Shown here: piece by piece, positions 8,434-16,697 of the stretch
Numbering within the stretch: position 1 is the first letter of the stretch
How the letters are laid out: every line of letters starts with the position of its first letter
Assembly: GCA_002423145.1 (NCBI GenBank)
Contig: DIUU01000003.1
Coordinates: 124,001 to 188,000 of the forward strand
Source of the DNA: Acholeplasmataceae bacterium UBA6150
GTDB taxonomy: Bacteria > Bacillota_I > Bacilli_A > Acholeplasmatales > UBA5453
Direction of reading: 5' to 3'
Length of the DNA: 64,000 nucleotides
Made by a program: the position numbers and the translations under genes
Notes under the pieces: generated by a model
The model's database searches: none
The model's input: the letters and a program-made list of their open reading frames with translations, nothing else
What the model was told of the DNA's origin: nothing

Positions 8434-8462
8434 TTGATAAAGAGCAAATAACGTGCTAAAAT
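8434..8462 (+). promoter_or_regulatory. sigma-A-type promoter of the AbiEi gene
   Basis: TTGATA (8434-8439), a 17-base spacer and TAAAAT (8457-8462) lie 21 bases upstream of the AbiEi start codon. AbiEi antitoxins commonly repress their own promoter; no clear inverted repeat was identified here. Confidence 0.6.
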
Positions 8463-8483
8463 TAAAGTAAAGAAGGTGAATCT

Positions 8484-9242
8484 ATGAAAGGATATCAAGA
8501 CTTAGTTCAAAAATTAATCTTTAATATTAAGGATGCAGTAGATATCTTTAAGAACAAAGCGACAGCTTATAGCGCTTTAAATCGATTAGAAAAACAAGGA
8601 TTCATCAAGAAAATACGAAACAATCTATATGTGAGTATGAACCCAGTGACTCAAACGGCTTTTGCAACTAAATATCAAATTGGATCTTCCATCAACAAGA
8701 CGGCTTATATTAGCCATACTACTGCACTAGAGTACTATGGATATCAAAATCAAGTCAGCTATGTATGCTATGTTTCATCTTCAAATCGTTTCAACTCATT
8801 TGAGTTTGAAGGCATAACTTATAAGCAAGTTTCAATCAAATCAAAAAAGGGTGTTATCAGTCCTCCATACACTCAAATGATGAAAATTACAGATATAGAG
8901 AAAACCGTTATTGATTCGATTCAAAACATCGGTTCAATAATCAACCTAGAAGAACTCATCTATAGTCTTGAAATGATACCAAAGCTCGACGAGAATAAAC
9001 TTATCGAATACTTAGATGCGTATAGCATTCAAGCACTTTATCAAAAAACAGGGTACCTACTATTGCTTTTCAATGACACATTGAAATTAAGTGAATCTTT
9101 TTTTAGGATTACTCAAGAGAAATCCGGAAAAAGTGTAGCCTATTTATCAGAGGATGCTAAACAAGAGGGTGTATTTATTAAGGCGTTTCGATTAATTGTT
9201 CCAAAGTGGTCGACAAGAGGAGGTCAATTTGATGAAATATGA
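8484..9242 (+). CDS. AbiEi-type antitoxin / transcriptional regulator (type IV toxin-antitoxin)
   Basis: A 252-residue protein with an N-terminal winged-helix region (about 1-60: AYSALNRLEKQGFIKKIRNNLYV) and a C-terminal AbiEi-like domain beginning AYISHTTALEYYGY and containing KITDIEKTVIDSI. In AbiE systems this protein represses the operon and counteracts AbiEii, a nucleotidyltransferase toxin. The start follows GAAGGTGAATCT. The reading frame ends inside the start of what was evidently the toxin gene, which is broken after 29 codons, so this is an orphan antitoxin. It may persist as a repressor or as protection against foreign AbiEii. Confidence 0.8.
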   Translation: MKGYQDLVQKLIFNIKDAVDIFKNKATAYSALNRLEKQGFIKKIRNNLYVSMNPVTQTAFATKYQIGSSINKTAYISHTTALEYYGYQNQVSYVCYVSSSNRFNSFEFEGITYKQVSIKSKKGVISPPYTQMMKITDIEKTVIDSIQNIGSIINLEELIYSLEMIPKLDENKLIEYLDAYSIQALYQKTGYLLLLFNDTLKLSESFFRITQEKSGKSVAYLSEDAKQEGVFIKAFRLIVPKWSTRGGQFDEI

Positions 9243-9321
9243 TCCTAATGTATTGTCTAATCTTGCGACTAAACTAGACGTTGTTAGAAACACACTTGAA
9301 AAAGTTATCAGATTTTTTTGA
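9232..9321 (+). pseudogene. truncated AbiEii-like toxin gene (first 29 codons only)
   Basis: ATG 9232 follows a perfect AGAGGAGGTC ribosome site inside the end of the antitoxin gene, the usual coupled AbiE arrangement. It reads MKYDPNVLSNLATKLD, then VVRNTLEKVIRFF, and stops at TGA 9319-9321. The RNTLEKVIR segment resembles the N-terminus of AbiEii-type nucleotidyltransferases. Nothing after the stop resembles the catalytic domain, so the rest was deleted. Confidence 0.6.
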
Positions 9322-9356
9322 ATATATTGCAGGATATATCATTTTATGCTTCATTG

Positions 9357-9365
9357 TGATATAAT
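9357..9365 (+). promoter_or_regulatory. extended -10 promoter element of the CNNM/CorC gene
   Basis: TGATATAAT (9357-9365) is an extended -10 box, 47 bases before the start codon. No convincing -35 is visible, as expected for an extended -10 promoter. Confidence 0.5.
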
Positions 9366-9412
9366 GCTTATTGTTATAAAATTATTCATCAAGGAGAACA
9401 TTAAGCCCATAT

Positions 9413-10675
9413 ATGGACAGTGACAGTAGCAGTATTTATCTTATATTAATCATTTTAAGCATCATTTTGTCTGGATTCTTTTCAGCAACTGAAACCGCGT
9501 TTTCGTCTTTTAATCGAATTCGCATGAAAAACATCAGTGAGAAAGGCCACAAAAAAGCGACGCTTGCACTCAAATTATCTGAACGATATGATGTTTTATT
9601 GTCGACCATACTGATCGGTAATAACATCGTCAACATCTTGAGTGCCTCTTTAGCTACCATCTTGTTTGTTAGTTTACTTGGACAAGAGATTGGTGCGACC
9701 GTTTCAACCATCGTCATCACCATCGTGGTCTTGATTTTCGGTGAAGTTACACCCAAGTCGATTGCGAAAGAATACCCTGAAAAGTTCGCGATGTTCGCAG
9801 CTCCCATGGTATTGTTTTTAGAAAAGCTATTTATGCCATTTAATTTTTTCTTTAAAAAATGGAAAATCCTCATGTCAAAAATCGTTAAACCGAATGAAGA
9901 TAGAAGTATCACCGAAGAAGAGCTCTTGACGATTATCGATGAAGCTCAAGAGGGTGGTGGCATTAATGCGAATGAAGGTACATTGATTCGCAGTGCCATT
10001 GAATTTTCTGAATTAGAAGCCGTTGATATTTACACCCCACGTATTGATATTGAGTGTGTATCCATCGAATCCACCAATGCAGAAATTCAAAAAGTGTTTG
10101 TCGATACGGGCTATTCACGTTTACCAGTATATGAAGGTAACATCGACCGTATCGTAGGGATCATCAATCATAAAGACTTTTATAATTACGTTTATACATC
10201 CAACAAAAATATCCAAGACATCATTAAACCAGCCCTATATATTACCAAGAATAAAAAACTAGATGCTTTGTTAAAAGACCTTCAATTGAAGAAAATGCAT
10301 ATCGCCATCGTATTAGATGAATTTGGTGGTACCGTTGGGTTGGTCACTTTAGAAGACATTTTAGAAGAATTGGTAGGCGAAATTTGGGATGAGCACGATA
10401 CCATCATTCATGAGATTGAAAAAATCAATGACCATGAATATTTAGTTATGGGTAATGCCAACGTAGAGAAATTCTTTGAAATCATTGGCAGAAATGAAGA
10501 ACTCGATGTCTTAACCGTCAATGGTTGGGTGGTTGAAGCACTGGGTCATATTCCGTCTGAAAAAGAAGTATATCAAGCCAACAATATCAAATTTGAAGTC
10601 GTAAAAATGAATGGAAAACGGATCGAGCAAGTCAAGATCACGTTAATTCCATCGGCAGACGAATTATATATGTAA
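9413..10675 (+). CDS. CNNM/CorC-family membrane protein (DUF21 + CBS pair + CorC_HlyC domain)
   Basis: The 420-residue protein has the full hemolysin-C/CorC layout: a DUF21 (CNNM) membrane domain with LSGFFSATETAFSS and FGEVTPKSIAKEYPEKFA (residues 1-190), two CBS domains (about 205-325: VDTGYSRLPVYEG, LDEFGGTVGLVTLEDILEELVGEI) and a C-terminal CorC_HlyC domain. Bacterial CNNM proteins act in Mg2+ (and Na+) transport at the membrane, with CBS domains sensing ATP-Mg. Single-gene unit: own promoter and strong terminator. ATG 9413 is the first start in frame, though AAGGAG lies unusually far upstream (16 bases). Confidence 0.9.
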   Translation: MDSDSSSIYLILIILSIILSGFFSATETAFSSFNRIRMKNISEKGHKKATLALKLSERYDVLLSTILIGNNIVNILSASLATILFVSLLGQEIGATVSTIVITIVVLIFGEVTPKSIAKEYPEKFAMFAAPMVLFLEKLFMPFNFFFKKWKILMSKIVKPNEDRSITEEELLTIIDEAQEGGGINANEGTLIRSAIEFSELEAVDIYTPRIDIECVSIESTNAEIQKVFVDTGYSRLPVYEGNIDRIVGIINHKDFYNYVYTSNKNIQDIIKPALYITKNKKLDALLKDLQLKKMHIAIVLDEFGGTVGLVTLEDILEELVGEIWDEHDTIIHEIEKINDHEYLVMGNANVEKFFEIIGRNEELDVLTVNGWVVEALGHIPSEKEVYQANNIKFEVVKMNGKRIEQVKITLIPSADELYM

Positions 10676-10682
10676 TCTTAAG

Positions 10683-10706
10683 CAAGCCTAAGGGCTTGTT
10701 TTTTTT
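10683..10706 (+). terminator. rho-independent terminator after the CNNM/CorC gene
   Basis: CAAGCC (10683-10688) and GGCTTG (10693-10698) form a stem around TAAG, followed by eight T. Confidence 0.9.
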
Positions 10707-10724
10707 CTTTTTTTGGCGCAATTA

Positions 10725-10733
10725 TGCTACAAT
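10725..10733 (+). promoter_or_regulatory. extended -10 element of the symporter-acyltransferase operon
   Basis: TGCTACAAT (10725-10733) fits an extended -10 box, 33 bases upstream of the start codon. Confidence 0.45.
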
Positions 10734-10766
10734 GTGGGTAATACACTTACATAGAAGGAGCAACCT

Positions 10767-12167
10767 ATGACACATTCACTTAGACGTAAACTCGCTTTTG
10801 CTTCAGCAGACATTTTCGGTGGTGGTTCGTTCAACATCATCAACTTTCTTTACCCAGGATTTCTCGCATTAACTGTGGGTCTATCACCTTATTGGATTGG
10901 ACTCATCATGTTGATTGCAAGAATTTGGGACGCAGTGACCGACCCATTGATGGGGTATATCTCTGATAGAACCCAATCGAGATGGGGAAAACGTCGTATT
11001 TATCTGATATTTGCCAGCCCATTGATTTTAGTATCGATGTACTTACTATTCTTTCCTTACAACATATCCGATTTAGGACTTAGAATCACAGCCGTATTGA
11101 CATCGTATTTATTGTTCACAACGGTTCAAACCGCTGTGATGATTCCGTATTATTCGTTATCGTCTGAGATTTCATCGGATTATCAACAACGTGCAAGCTA
11201 TAATTCATATCGTCTTGGGTTCTCCATTTTCGCCTCCATCCTATGCGTCGCAGTACCAGGGATGATTGTTGCGATGTTCGATGAAACCATCGGTTACCAA
11301 TTGATGAGTTTATCGTTTGGGACATTATTCTTCCTATCGGTTTTATTTACAGGTCTTTTTGTTAAAGAAGAAATCCAAACCAAAGCTTTACAAACCAAAT
11401 TCAATGTTAAAGATATGGTTAAACCCTTGGTATTAAAACCATTTAGACAATATTTAGGCATGTTTTTAGTGCTTCAAATGGCGATGGCCATCATGAGTGG
11501 GTTGTTTTTCTTCTTTGTTGATTTTTACATCACCAAAGACCAAACCGCTTTACAAGAACCAACCATCGTCGGTTTGGTATCCGCTGCCTTGATGTTTTCG
11601 ATGCAAATCGTTGCACTACCCATCTATATTAAGATGATTGAACGCAAAGGGAAAACCTTTGCTTACCGTTTTGGTGCGGTACTATGGATTGTTACAGCCC
11701 TATTTATTTTGGTGATTCCTGCCAATATTAACCCAGTCATTCTCTATGTAATCGCAGCCTTGATGGGACTTGGCATCAGTGGCCCAGGATTGGTCCCACA
11801 CACCATGTATGGGGATGTTGTTGATGCAGGACAATTGTACTTCAATGACCGTTTAGACGGTCAAATGAGTGGCTTTACAAACTTCATCAATAAAGTCGCA
11901 CAAGCCTTGGGATTGGCATTGGTCATGGGGTTGATTGGACTCGCTGGATTCCAAGAAAGAGCTCCGGGTGCAGACCCAATTCTTGCCCAACCGGATTCGG
12001 CTATGAACGCGATCAAATTGATTATGGCATTTGCACCCCTAGTATTCATGAGCATTGGGATCATTATTTCGCTTAAATATAAAATCGATGCGAAGAAACA
12101 AGCAGAGATTAAATATGCTATAGATCACCCTGAAAACAAAGCAGACGTACTCGCTTCAATCCAATGA
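10767..12167 (+). CDS. MelB/GPH-family sugar:cation symporter
   Basis: 466 residues with about twelve transmembrane helices. The RIWDAVTDPLMGYISDRTQSRWGKRR region (near residues 47-73, in the helix 2-3 loop) is the signature of the glycoside-pentoside-hexuronide symporters, whose Asp residues coordinate the coupling cation. It should import a sugar or glycoside with Na+ or H+; the substrate is not predictable. The gene follows AGAAGGAGCAACCT and overlaps the acyltransferase start by four bases, which implies co-transcription. A second member of the family lies at 21.6 kb. Confidence 0.87.
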   Translation: MTHSLRRKLAFASADIFGGGSFNIINFLYPGFLALTVGLSPYWIGLIMLIARIWDAVTDPLMGYISDRTQSRWGKRRIYLIFASPLILVSMYLLFFPYNISDLGLRITAVLTSYLLFTTVQTAVMIPYYSLSSEISSDYQQRASYNSYRLGFSIFASILCVAVPGMIVAMFDETIGYQLMSLSFGTLFFLSVLFTGLFVKEEIQTKALQTKFNVKDMVKPLVLKPFRQYLGMFLVLQMAMAIMSGLFFFFVDFYITKDQTALQEPTIVGLVSAALMFSMQIVALPIYIKMIERKGKTFAYRFGAVLWIVTALFILVIPANINPVILYVIAALMGLGISGPGLVPHTMYGDVVDAGQLYFNDRLDGQMSGFTNFINKVAQALGLALVMGLIGLAGFQERAPGADPILAQPDSAMNAIKLIMAFAPLVFMSIGIIISLKYKIDAKKQAEIKYAIDHPENKADVLASIQ

Positions 12168-13327
12168 AAAAGCCGAATGGCATCCTTTACTGGCCACTCG
12201 GGGCGTTACTAAAGCTATTTGCTTACGGTAAAGGCCAAAGGATGATTCGAAAAGATAAAATCAACGGTCCCGCCATTACGCTGTCCAATCATACGTCATT
12301 TTATGATTTTATATACACGACTACCGCGCTATATCCAAAAAGAATGAACTATTTGGCTGCGCATAAAATGTTTTTCGATCCCATCCTTGGGTTCTTTTTA
12401 AGGTTATCTCGAGCCATCCCAAAAGCATTGTTACAGCCAGATGCTGTAGCAACCCTCAAAGCACTCCGTGTCTTAAAAAATAAAGGCATTTTATCGATAT
12501 TTCCAGAAGGTCAAATTTCACCGTCTGGCAGGTTTATGAATCCAACGTTTTCAGTGGCGAAACTGATTAAAAAAGCAAAAGTAGATGTCTTTATTGTCAA
12601 ACATCAATTTCCTTATTTGGTGAATCCACCCTGGACTAAAAGAACATTTAGAGGGCGGATGGACACACAAATCATTAAATTGTTTGACCATACCGAAATC
12701 CCCAATTTATCAGAAAAATCGATTTATGATGCGATTGTCAAAGGGCTCTACCACAGTGCGTATGAAGATAACCTCATCAAACAATACACCTATAAACTCA
12801 ATGATATTCAAGGGTTAGAAAACGTCTTAATAGAATGCCCTAAATGTCATCAGACAGGGTTGATTTCAGATAAGCATGAACTCGATTGTCCACACTGTCA
12901 AAGTGTATTCAAATACGATCGGTATGGACGCATCGATGGTGTTGGGGTGGATGTGCTTTATGAGGCACAACGTCAAAGACTTATAAAACGGCTTAAAGAT
13001 AATCCCAACCATACTTTACAAAGTCAAGTCATCCTCGAAGGCTATGAACACAAACGAGTCAAAACGATTGGTGAAGGCACCCTGACCCTATCGGTTCATG
13101 GATATGATTTTTCAGGTATCGTACGGGGTAATGAAACGAAGTACCACTTTGATATCAAGGATGTGTCAACCTGTCCATCCGATATTGGACGGAATATTCA
13201 AATTTATGAAGGTCATCAGTTATACCAGTTTGTATTTAATAACCCCTATTTACCAACCGAATTCGTTTTACTCGGTGAAGTTTTACATGAACAATGGGTA
13301 ATAAACCAAAAGGAGAAGTCATCATGA
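12164..13327 (+). CDS. PlsC-like acyltransferase with C-terminal zinc ribbon
   Basis: This 387-residue protein starts with a PlsC-type glycerol-phosphate acyltransferase domain: SNHTSFYDF (HX4D with His43, Asp48) and FPEGQISPSG (about 113-122). PlsC enzymes acylate lysophosphatidate at the membrane in phospholipid synthesis. After about residue 225 comes a zinc-ribbon pair, CPKCHQTG and CPHCQSVF, then a beta-rich C-terminus. The added ribbon and tail are unusual and suggest a different acceptor or a partner-binding role. It overlaps the upstream symporter gene (ATGA) and ends overlapping the DUF1801 gene. Confidence 0.75.
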   Translation: MKKPNGILYWPLGALLKLFAYGKGQRMIRKDKINGPAITLSNHTSFYDFIYTTTALYPKRMNYLAAHKMFFDPILGFFLRLSRAIPKALLQPDAVATLKALRVLKNKGILSIFPEGQISPSGRFMNPTFSVAKLIKKAKVDVFIVKHQFPYLVNPPWTKRTFRGRMDTQIIKLFDHTEIPNLSEKSIYDAIVKGLYHSAYEDNLIKQYTYKLNDIQGLENVLIECPKCHQTGLISDKHELDCPHCQSVFKYDRYGRIDGVGVDVLYEAQRQRLIKRLKDNPNHTLQSQVILEGYEHKRVKTIGEGTLTLSVHGYDFSGIVRGNETKYHFDIKDVSTCPSDIGRNIQIYEGHQLYQFVFNNPYLPTEFVLLGEVLHEQWVINQKEKSS

Positions 13328-13653
13328 CAGTGGATCAATACATTTTAGATTTACCTGAACCACAACAATCTATCATGAAGGAAATCAGAAGAAGAATGAA
13401 ATTGGCGTTCCCTCAAGCAAAAGAAGCCTTATCTTATGGTGTACCAGCATTCAAAAATGAAAAGTCATTCTTTTACTATGGCGCATTCAAAGCCCATGTC
13501 AGTGTATTTCCACCCCTATCCAAAGATTCACCACTTCAAGAAAAAACCAAGGCCTACCAGAATCCAAAGGGCAATCTTATTTTCAGTATTAAGAAACCCA
13601 TCCCTTACGATCTGATTATGGAAGTTGCGAAAGCTTTATCTGAACAGTACTAA
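13324..13653 (+). CDS. DUF1801 (YdhG-like) protein
   Basis: A 109-residue protein matching the DUF1801/YdhG fold: MTVDQYILDLPEPQQSIMKEIR start, then PQAKEALSYGVPAF, FYYGAFKAHVSVFPP and KGNLIFSIKKPIPYDLI. Homologues are sometimes called frataxin-like iron chaperones, but this is not well established. ATG 13324 overlaps the acyltransferase stop (ATGA) and has AAGGAG 8 bases upstream, making it the third gene of the operon. Confidence 0.8.
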   Translation: MTVDQYILDLPEPQQSIMKEIRRRMKLAFPQAKEALSYGVPAFKNEKSFFYYGAFKAHVSVFPPLSKDSPLQEKTKAYQNPKGNLIFSIKKPIPYDLIMEVAKALSEQY

Positions 13654-13657
13654 TAAA

Positions 13658-13689
13658 AAACCCCCAGAACATCACAGTTCTGGGGGTTT
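13658..13689. terminator. strong bidirectional terminator
   Basis: A 13-bp perfect stem AAACCCCCAGAAC / GTTCTGGGGGTTT (13658-13670 with 13677-13689) has the loop ATCACA. It separates the convergent DUF1801 and lipoprotein genes. Confidence 0.9.
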
Positions 13690-13691
13690 GT

Positions 13692-14384
13692 TTAATTTAG
13701 TTCGAGGATAGCTTTGATTAGACCATAGGCTGTTTCGAGTTTTAGGCTTTCATCTTCGGAAAACGATTGAGAGGTTTCTGCCATCGACAAGAAGGTTTCA
13801 AAGTCATAATCGCGGATGTAAAAACTTGAATTGTCATATTTAAATTCATTAAAGAAGGATTGAAAATAGACTAAACTTTGATAGGCATCATTGGATAGGT
13901 CAATCGATAATCGATATTCGATGTATGCCGATTTACTCACCCTTGGTGAACTTTGATTTTGTTTGTAGAAATCAATCTCTGTTTTGATCGTATTGAATGT
14001 GACAACATCATTGATACTAAATGTGATAGATGCCTGATCAAATTTATCTTTTAGTTCAGATGAAGACAAGTTAAACAGTTGTCCCATGGACATGTTTTGT
14101 GAGATCGATAATTGATATAAAGTAGACATGAATGTGAAATAAACCGCTTCATCTTCTGAATTGGGTGTATCTGCGTGAAGGCGGTACAGTAAAATGAAAT
14201 CATCGGCTGGATTGCCTACTTGGTATAATATATCATCTTGACTGGTATTGGTAAACGTCATCGTCAGTTCATTAAAATAAAGGGGGTCATCGAAGGATAC
14301 ATTACCTGCCATCGGTGCCATGGCACAAGCTTGCATGAAAAAGACCAATAGGACTAAAACGAAAGACAGAGCTATTTTTTTCAT
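13692..14384 (-). CDS. lipoprotein of unknown function next to the two-component system
   Basis: 230 residues. A lipoprotein signal (KKIALSFVLVLLVFFMQAC, with Cys20 as the lipid anchor) is followed by a soluble domain rich in Asn, Ser and aromatic residues; no family is recognised. The start follows AAAGGAGGTGCATT. It lies downstream of the histidine kinase gene but has its own upstream region with two TGTCA boxes 11 bases apart and a TATGAT -10, so it is probably a target of the neighbouring response regulator. It may be a ligand-binding or accessory sensor protein. Confidence 0.7.
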   Translation of the reverse strand: MKKIALSFVLVLLVFFMQACAMAPMAGNVSFDDPLYFNELTMTFTNTSQDDILYQVGNPADDFILLYRLHADTPNSEDEAVYFTFMSTLYQLSISQNMSMGQLFNLSSSELKDKFDQASITFSINDVVTFNTIKTEIDFYKQNQSSPRVSKSAYIEYRLSIDLSNDAYQSLVYFQSFFNEFKYDNSSFYIRDYDFETFLSMAETSQSFSEDESLKLETAYGLIKAILELN

Positions 14385-14403
14385 AATGCACCTCCTTTAA
14401 GGG

Positions 14404-14437
14404 TATCATATCAATTTGTTTTGACAAAGATATGACA
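14404..14437 (-). promoter_or_regulatory. TGTCA-box operator and -10 of the lipoprotein gene
   Basis: Read on the minus strand, two TTGTCA boxes 11 bases apart (plus-strand TGACA at 14422-14426 and 14433-14437) are followed 11 bases later by TATGAT. Two half-sites in 11-bp phase replacing the -35 element is the layout of promoters activated by OmpR/PhoB-type regulators. Confidence 0.6.
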
Positions 14438-14440
14438 AAT

Positions 14441-15847
14441 CTATTTTTTAATCGGAATTAATACTTTAAAGACAACTTCCCCTGAATCGTTGAATAATTT
14501 ATAAGGATACCCATACAGTTCACAAATCTGTTTGACAATGAATAAACCCAAACCCGATCCCTTTTCAGCTTGGGTATTCAAACGGTAGAACGAATCGAAT
14601 AATTTACCGATTTCAGATTCAGGGATGAACCCTCGATTACGAATGGATAATAAGAATTGTTCACCACGAATGACCCCTTCAACTTTGACGAGGGGTTCTG
14701 TGGTATATAATAAGGCATTTTTAATGAGATTGGTAGAAAGAATGCTCAACAATTCTTCACTCATTTGAATGTGTGTCAACTCGATGGTTTTTTGAAGCTT
14801 GATCTTTTTTTGTTTGGCTAATTCTAAAAGTGGCGATAATATGTGGTCGAATACTTCGGTAGAAACCACATCGTTATCGGTTTTTTTATCTTCAAGACGA
14901 AGTGAATACGTCAAATCTTGAGTGATGGTGGATATCGATTCGATTTGAATCAGTAATTCCCTTAAATAGGTGTCTTTGTCTTTATAACGACCCACCCCAT
15001 CAATCATCCCTTCAATCATGCCTTTCATAACAGCCAGTGGGGTTTTAATCTCATGGTTAATGGTCATGATTAAGTGTTTTTTCTTCGCTTCTTGAGCTTT
15101 TTCATAATCGATATCAGAAGCTAATTTTGAATTGGCTTCGTTCAGTTCGCTGAAGGCTTTTTTAAGATGGAATGTCAATTCATTGAGGGAAGTAATCACA
15201 TCTCTAAACTCATCTTGACGTTTTAAATTGAGTTGTTTATTAAAGTTTAAATTCGATAAGTCTTTCGCATATACCCCAATTTGTTTGATTGGTTTTGAAA
15301 TGCTCCGTGAAATGATGATTGACAATAGTGTTATCGCAATCAACATAAAAATAGACTGGGTTACGTTGATGTTGTTTAGGACTTGATCGACATTTCTTAA
15401 GGACTGGATTTTGGTAGAAACGATCAAATAGTCACCCAATTCGAATTGATATATATAATTGATTTGATAGATATCCTCTTGAAGCTCAACATAGTAGATG
15501 AGCTTGCCTTCTTGTTTAGAAGCAGCACTGTCATAAATCCCAATGACAAAATCAAGCACATTATCATTGGTCAAAAATGTTGGACCAATCGATTCAGTGA
15601 TGGCTAGATTTTGGTATCGAACGAAAGACGTCTCACTGGATAAATCCATGAGCGCGGTATTGGATAACGGGGTGCCATTTTGTATCGCACTCGCGTTAGA
15701 AACAATCGAGGATTTAACACTTTGGATGTTTTCATCGATGTACATCGGGGAAAAACGACTGTATGAGAAATACATACTACCCAAAAAGACCAAAGAAAAA
15801 GAGATCAATAGCATGAAAAATGTTTTGAAGAAAATATTGATTTTCAT
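14441..15847 (-). CDS. sensor histidine kinase
   Basis: The 468-residue kinase has TM1 (about 8-28), an extracytoplasmic sensor region, TM2 (about 163-182), a HAMP linker (182-235), a coiled segment and a HisKA domain with MTINHEIKTPL (His265 phospho-acceptor). The ATP-binding domain follows: N-box NLIKNALLYT and G2 loop GSGLGLFIVKQI. The usual DxGxG motif of the G1 box reads RNRGF, a notable deviation. It is translated 17 bases after the response regulator behind a GGAGG site, so the two genes form one unit. The signal is unknown; its lipoprotein neighbours suggest an envelope stimulus. Confidence 0.9.
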   Translation of the reverse strand: MKINIFFKTFFMLLISFSLVFLGSMYFSYSRFSPMYIDENIQSVKSSIVSNASAIQNGTPLSNTALMDLSSETSFVRYQNLAITESIGPTFLTNDNVLDFVIGIYDSAASKQEGKLIYYVELQEDIYQINYIYQFELGDYLIVSTKIQSLRNVDQVLNNINVTQSIFMLIAITLLSIIISRSISKPIKQIGVYAKDLSNLNFNKQLNLKRQDEFRDVITSLNELTFHLKKAFSELNEANSKLASDIDYEKAQEAKKKHLIMTINHEIKTPLAVMKGMIEGMIDGVGRYKDKDTYLRELLIQIESISTITQDLTYSLRLEDKKTDNDVVSTEVFDHILSPLLELAKQKKIKLQKTIELTHIQMSEELLSILSTNLIKNALLYTTEPLVKVEGVIRGEQFLLSIRNRGFIPESEIGKLFDSFYRLNTQAEKGSGLGLFIVKQICELYGYPYKLFNDSGEVVFKVLIPIKK

Positions 15848-15864
15848 GGTGACCTCCTCAATGT

Positions 15865-16533
15865 TTATTTTTCGAATTTATAGCCTGATTTATAGACTGT
15901 TTGAATGTAATCCGCTGCGGAACCTAGTTTTTGTCTTAAGCGTTTGATGTGGGTATCTACGGTTCGGTCGTAACCAAAGTAATCGTAACCCCAAACCAAG
16001 TTAAGCAAATCTTCGCGTGTATAGACGCGTCCAATATTTTGAATGAATAGGGTAAATAATTCCCATTCTTTTTTATTCAATGAAACAGGCGTCTTATCGA
16101 TTAAGATTTTGTATTTCTCAAAATTATAATGGATGACCCCATAAGTCGATAGTGTATCTGGGGTTTCATTTTGATACCTCGACAATACCGCTTCGATTTT
16201 CTTTAAAACGATTTTAGGGCTATAGGGTTTCGCAATATAATCATCGATGCCCAGAGCATAGCCTTTTAATTGATTTTCTTCATCACTTAACGCTGACAAC
16301 ATGAGAATCGGGACAGCAGAATGTTTTCTGATTTCGGCACCGATTTCAAACCCACCTACGTGGGGTAACATGACATCTAAAAGCACCAAATCAAAGGTTT
16401 GTGTTTGAACGGTTTGACGTCCAACCAAACCATCATAAACCTGTGTAATCAAGGCGTTTGGGTAAGTGTCCATAATATAGTCGTGCAAAAGATCATTCAA
16501 ATGTTTTTCGTCTTCAACAATGAGTATGCGCAT
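15865..16533 (-). CDS. OmpR-family response regulator
   Basis: 222 residues. The receiver domain has the acidic pocket (EDE at 7-9), phospho-acceptor Asp53 in LLDVMLP, and Lys102 in DDYIAKPYSP. The C-terminal winged helix (about 130-222) contains VYTREDLLNLVWGYDY and RTVDTHIKRLRQKLG, typical of OmpR/PhoB regulators. It is cotranscribed with the kinase. It should bind direct repeats as a dimer; TGTCA boxes in 11-bp phase occur both in the divergent promoter region (16610-16647) and before the lipoprotein gene downstream. Confidence 0.93.
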   Translation of the reverse strand: MRILIVEDEKHLNDLLHDYIMDTYPNALITQVYDGLVGRQTVQTQTFDLVLLDVMLPHVGGFEIGAEIRKHSAVPILMLSALSDEENQLKGYALGIDDYIAKPYSPKIVLKKIEAVLSRYQNETPDTLSTYGVIHYNFEKYKILIDKTPVSLNKKEWELFTLFIQNIGRVYTREDLLNLVWGYDYFGYDRTVDTHIKRLRQKLGSAADYIQTVYKSGYKFEK

Positions 16534-16609
16534 CGTATCGTCTCCTTTTGGGAAGCTTTACTTAATGATAACATAAACCGTTCATATTCGAAACCCAATC
16601 CATTTATTT

Positions 16610-16664
16610 TGTCACAACAATGTCATAAGTAATTCAAATGTTTGACACAACTTTTATCTATACT
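16610..16664 (+). promoter_or_regulatory. four 11-bp-phased TGTCA-like boxes and -10 in the divergent regulator/lipoprotein promoter
   Basis: Pentamers in 11-bp phase: TGTCA (16610), TGTCA (16621), ATTCA (16632, degenerate) and TGACA (16643). TATACT at 16659-16664 follows the last hexamer (TTGACA, 16642-16647) by 11 bases, the same distance as in the downstream lipoprotein promoter. This fits activation of the rightward lipoprotein operon by the adjacent OmpR-type regulator. Confidence 0.6.
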
Positions 16665-16697
16665 GAGGGTGTCAAAACGAAAAGAGAGGGTTATCGT

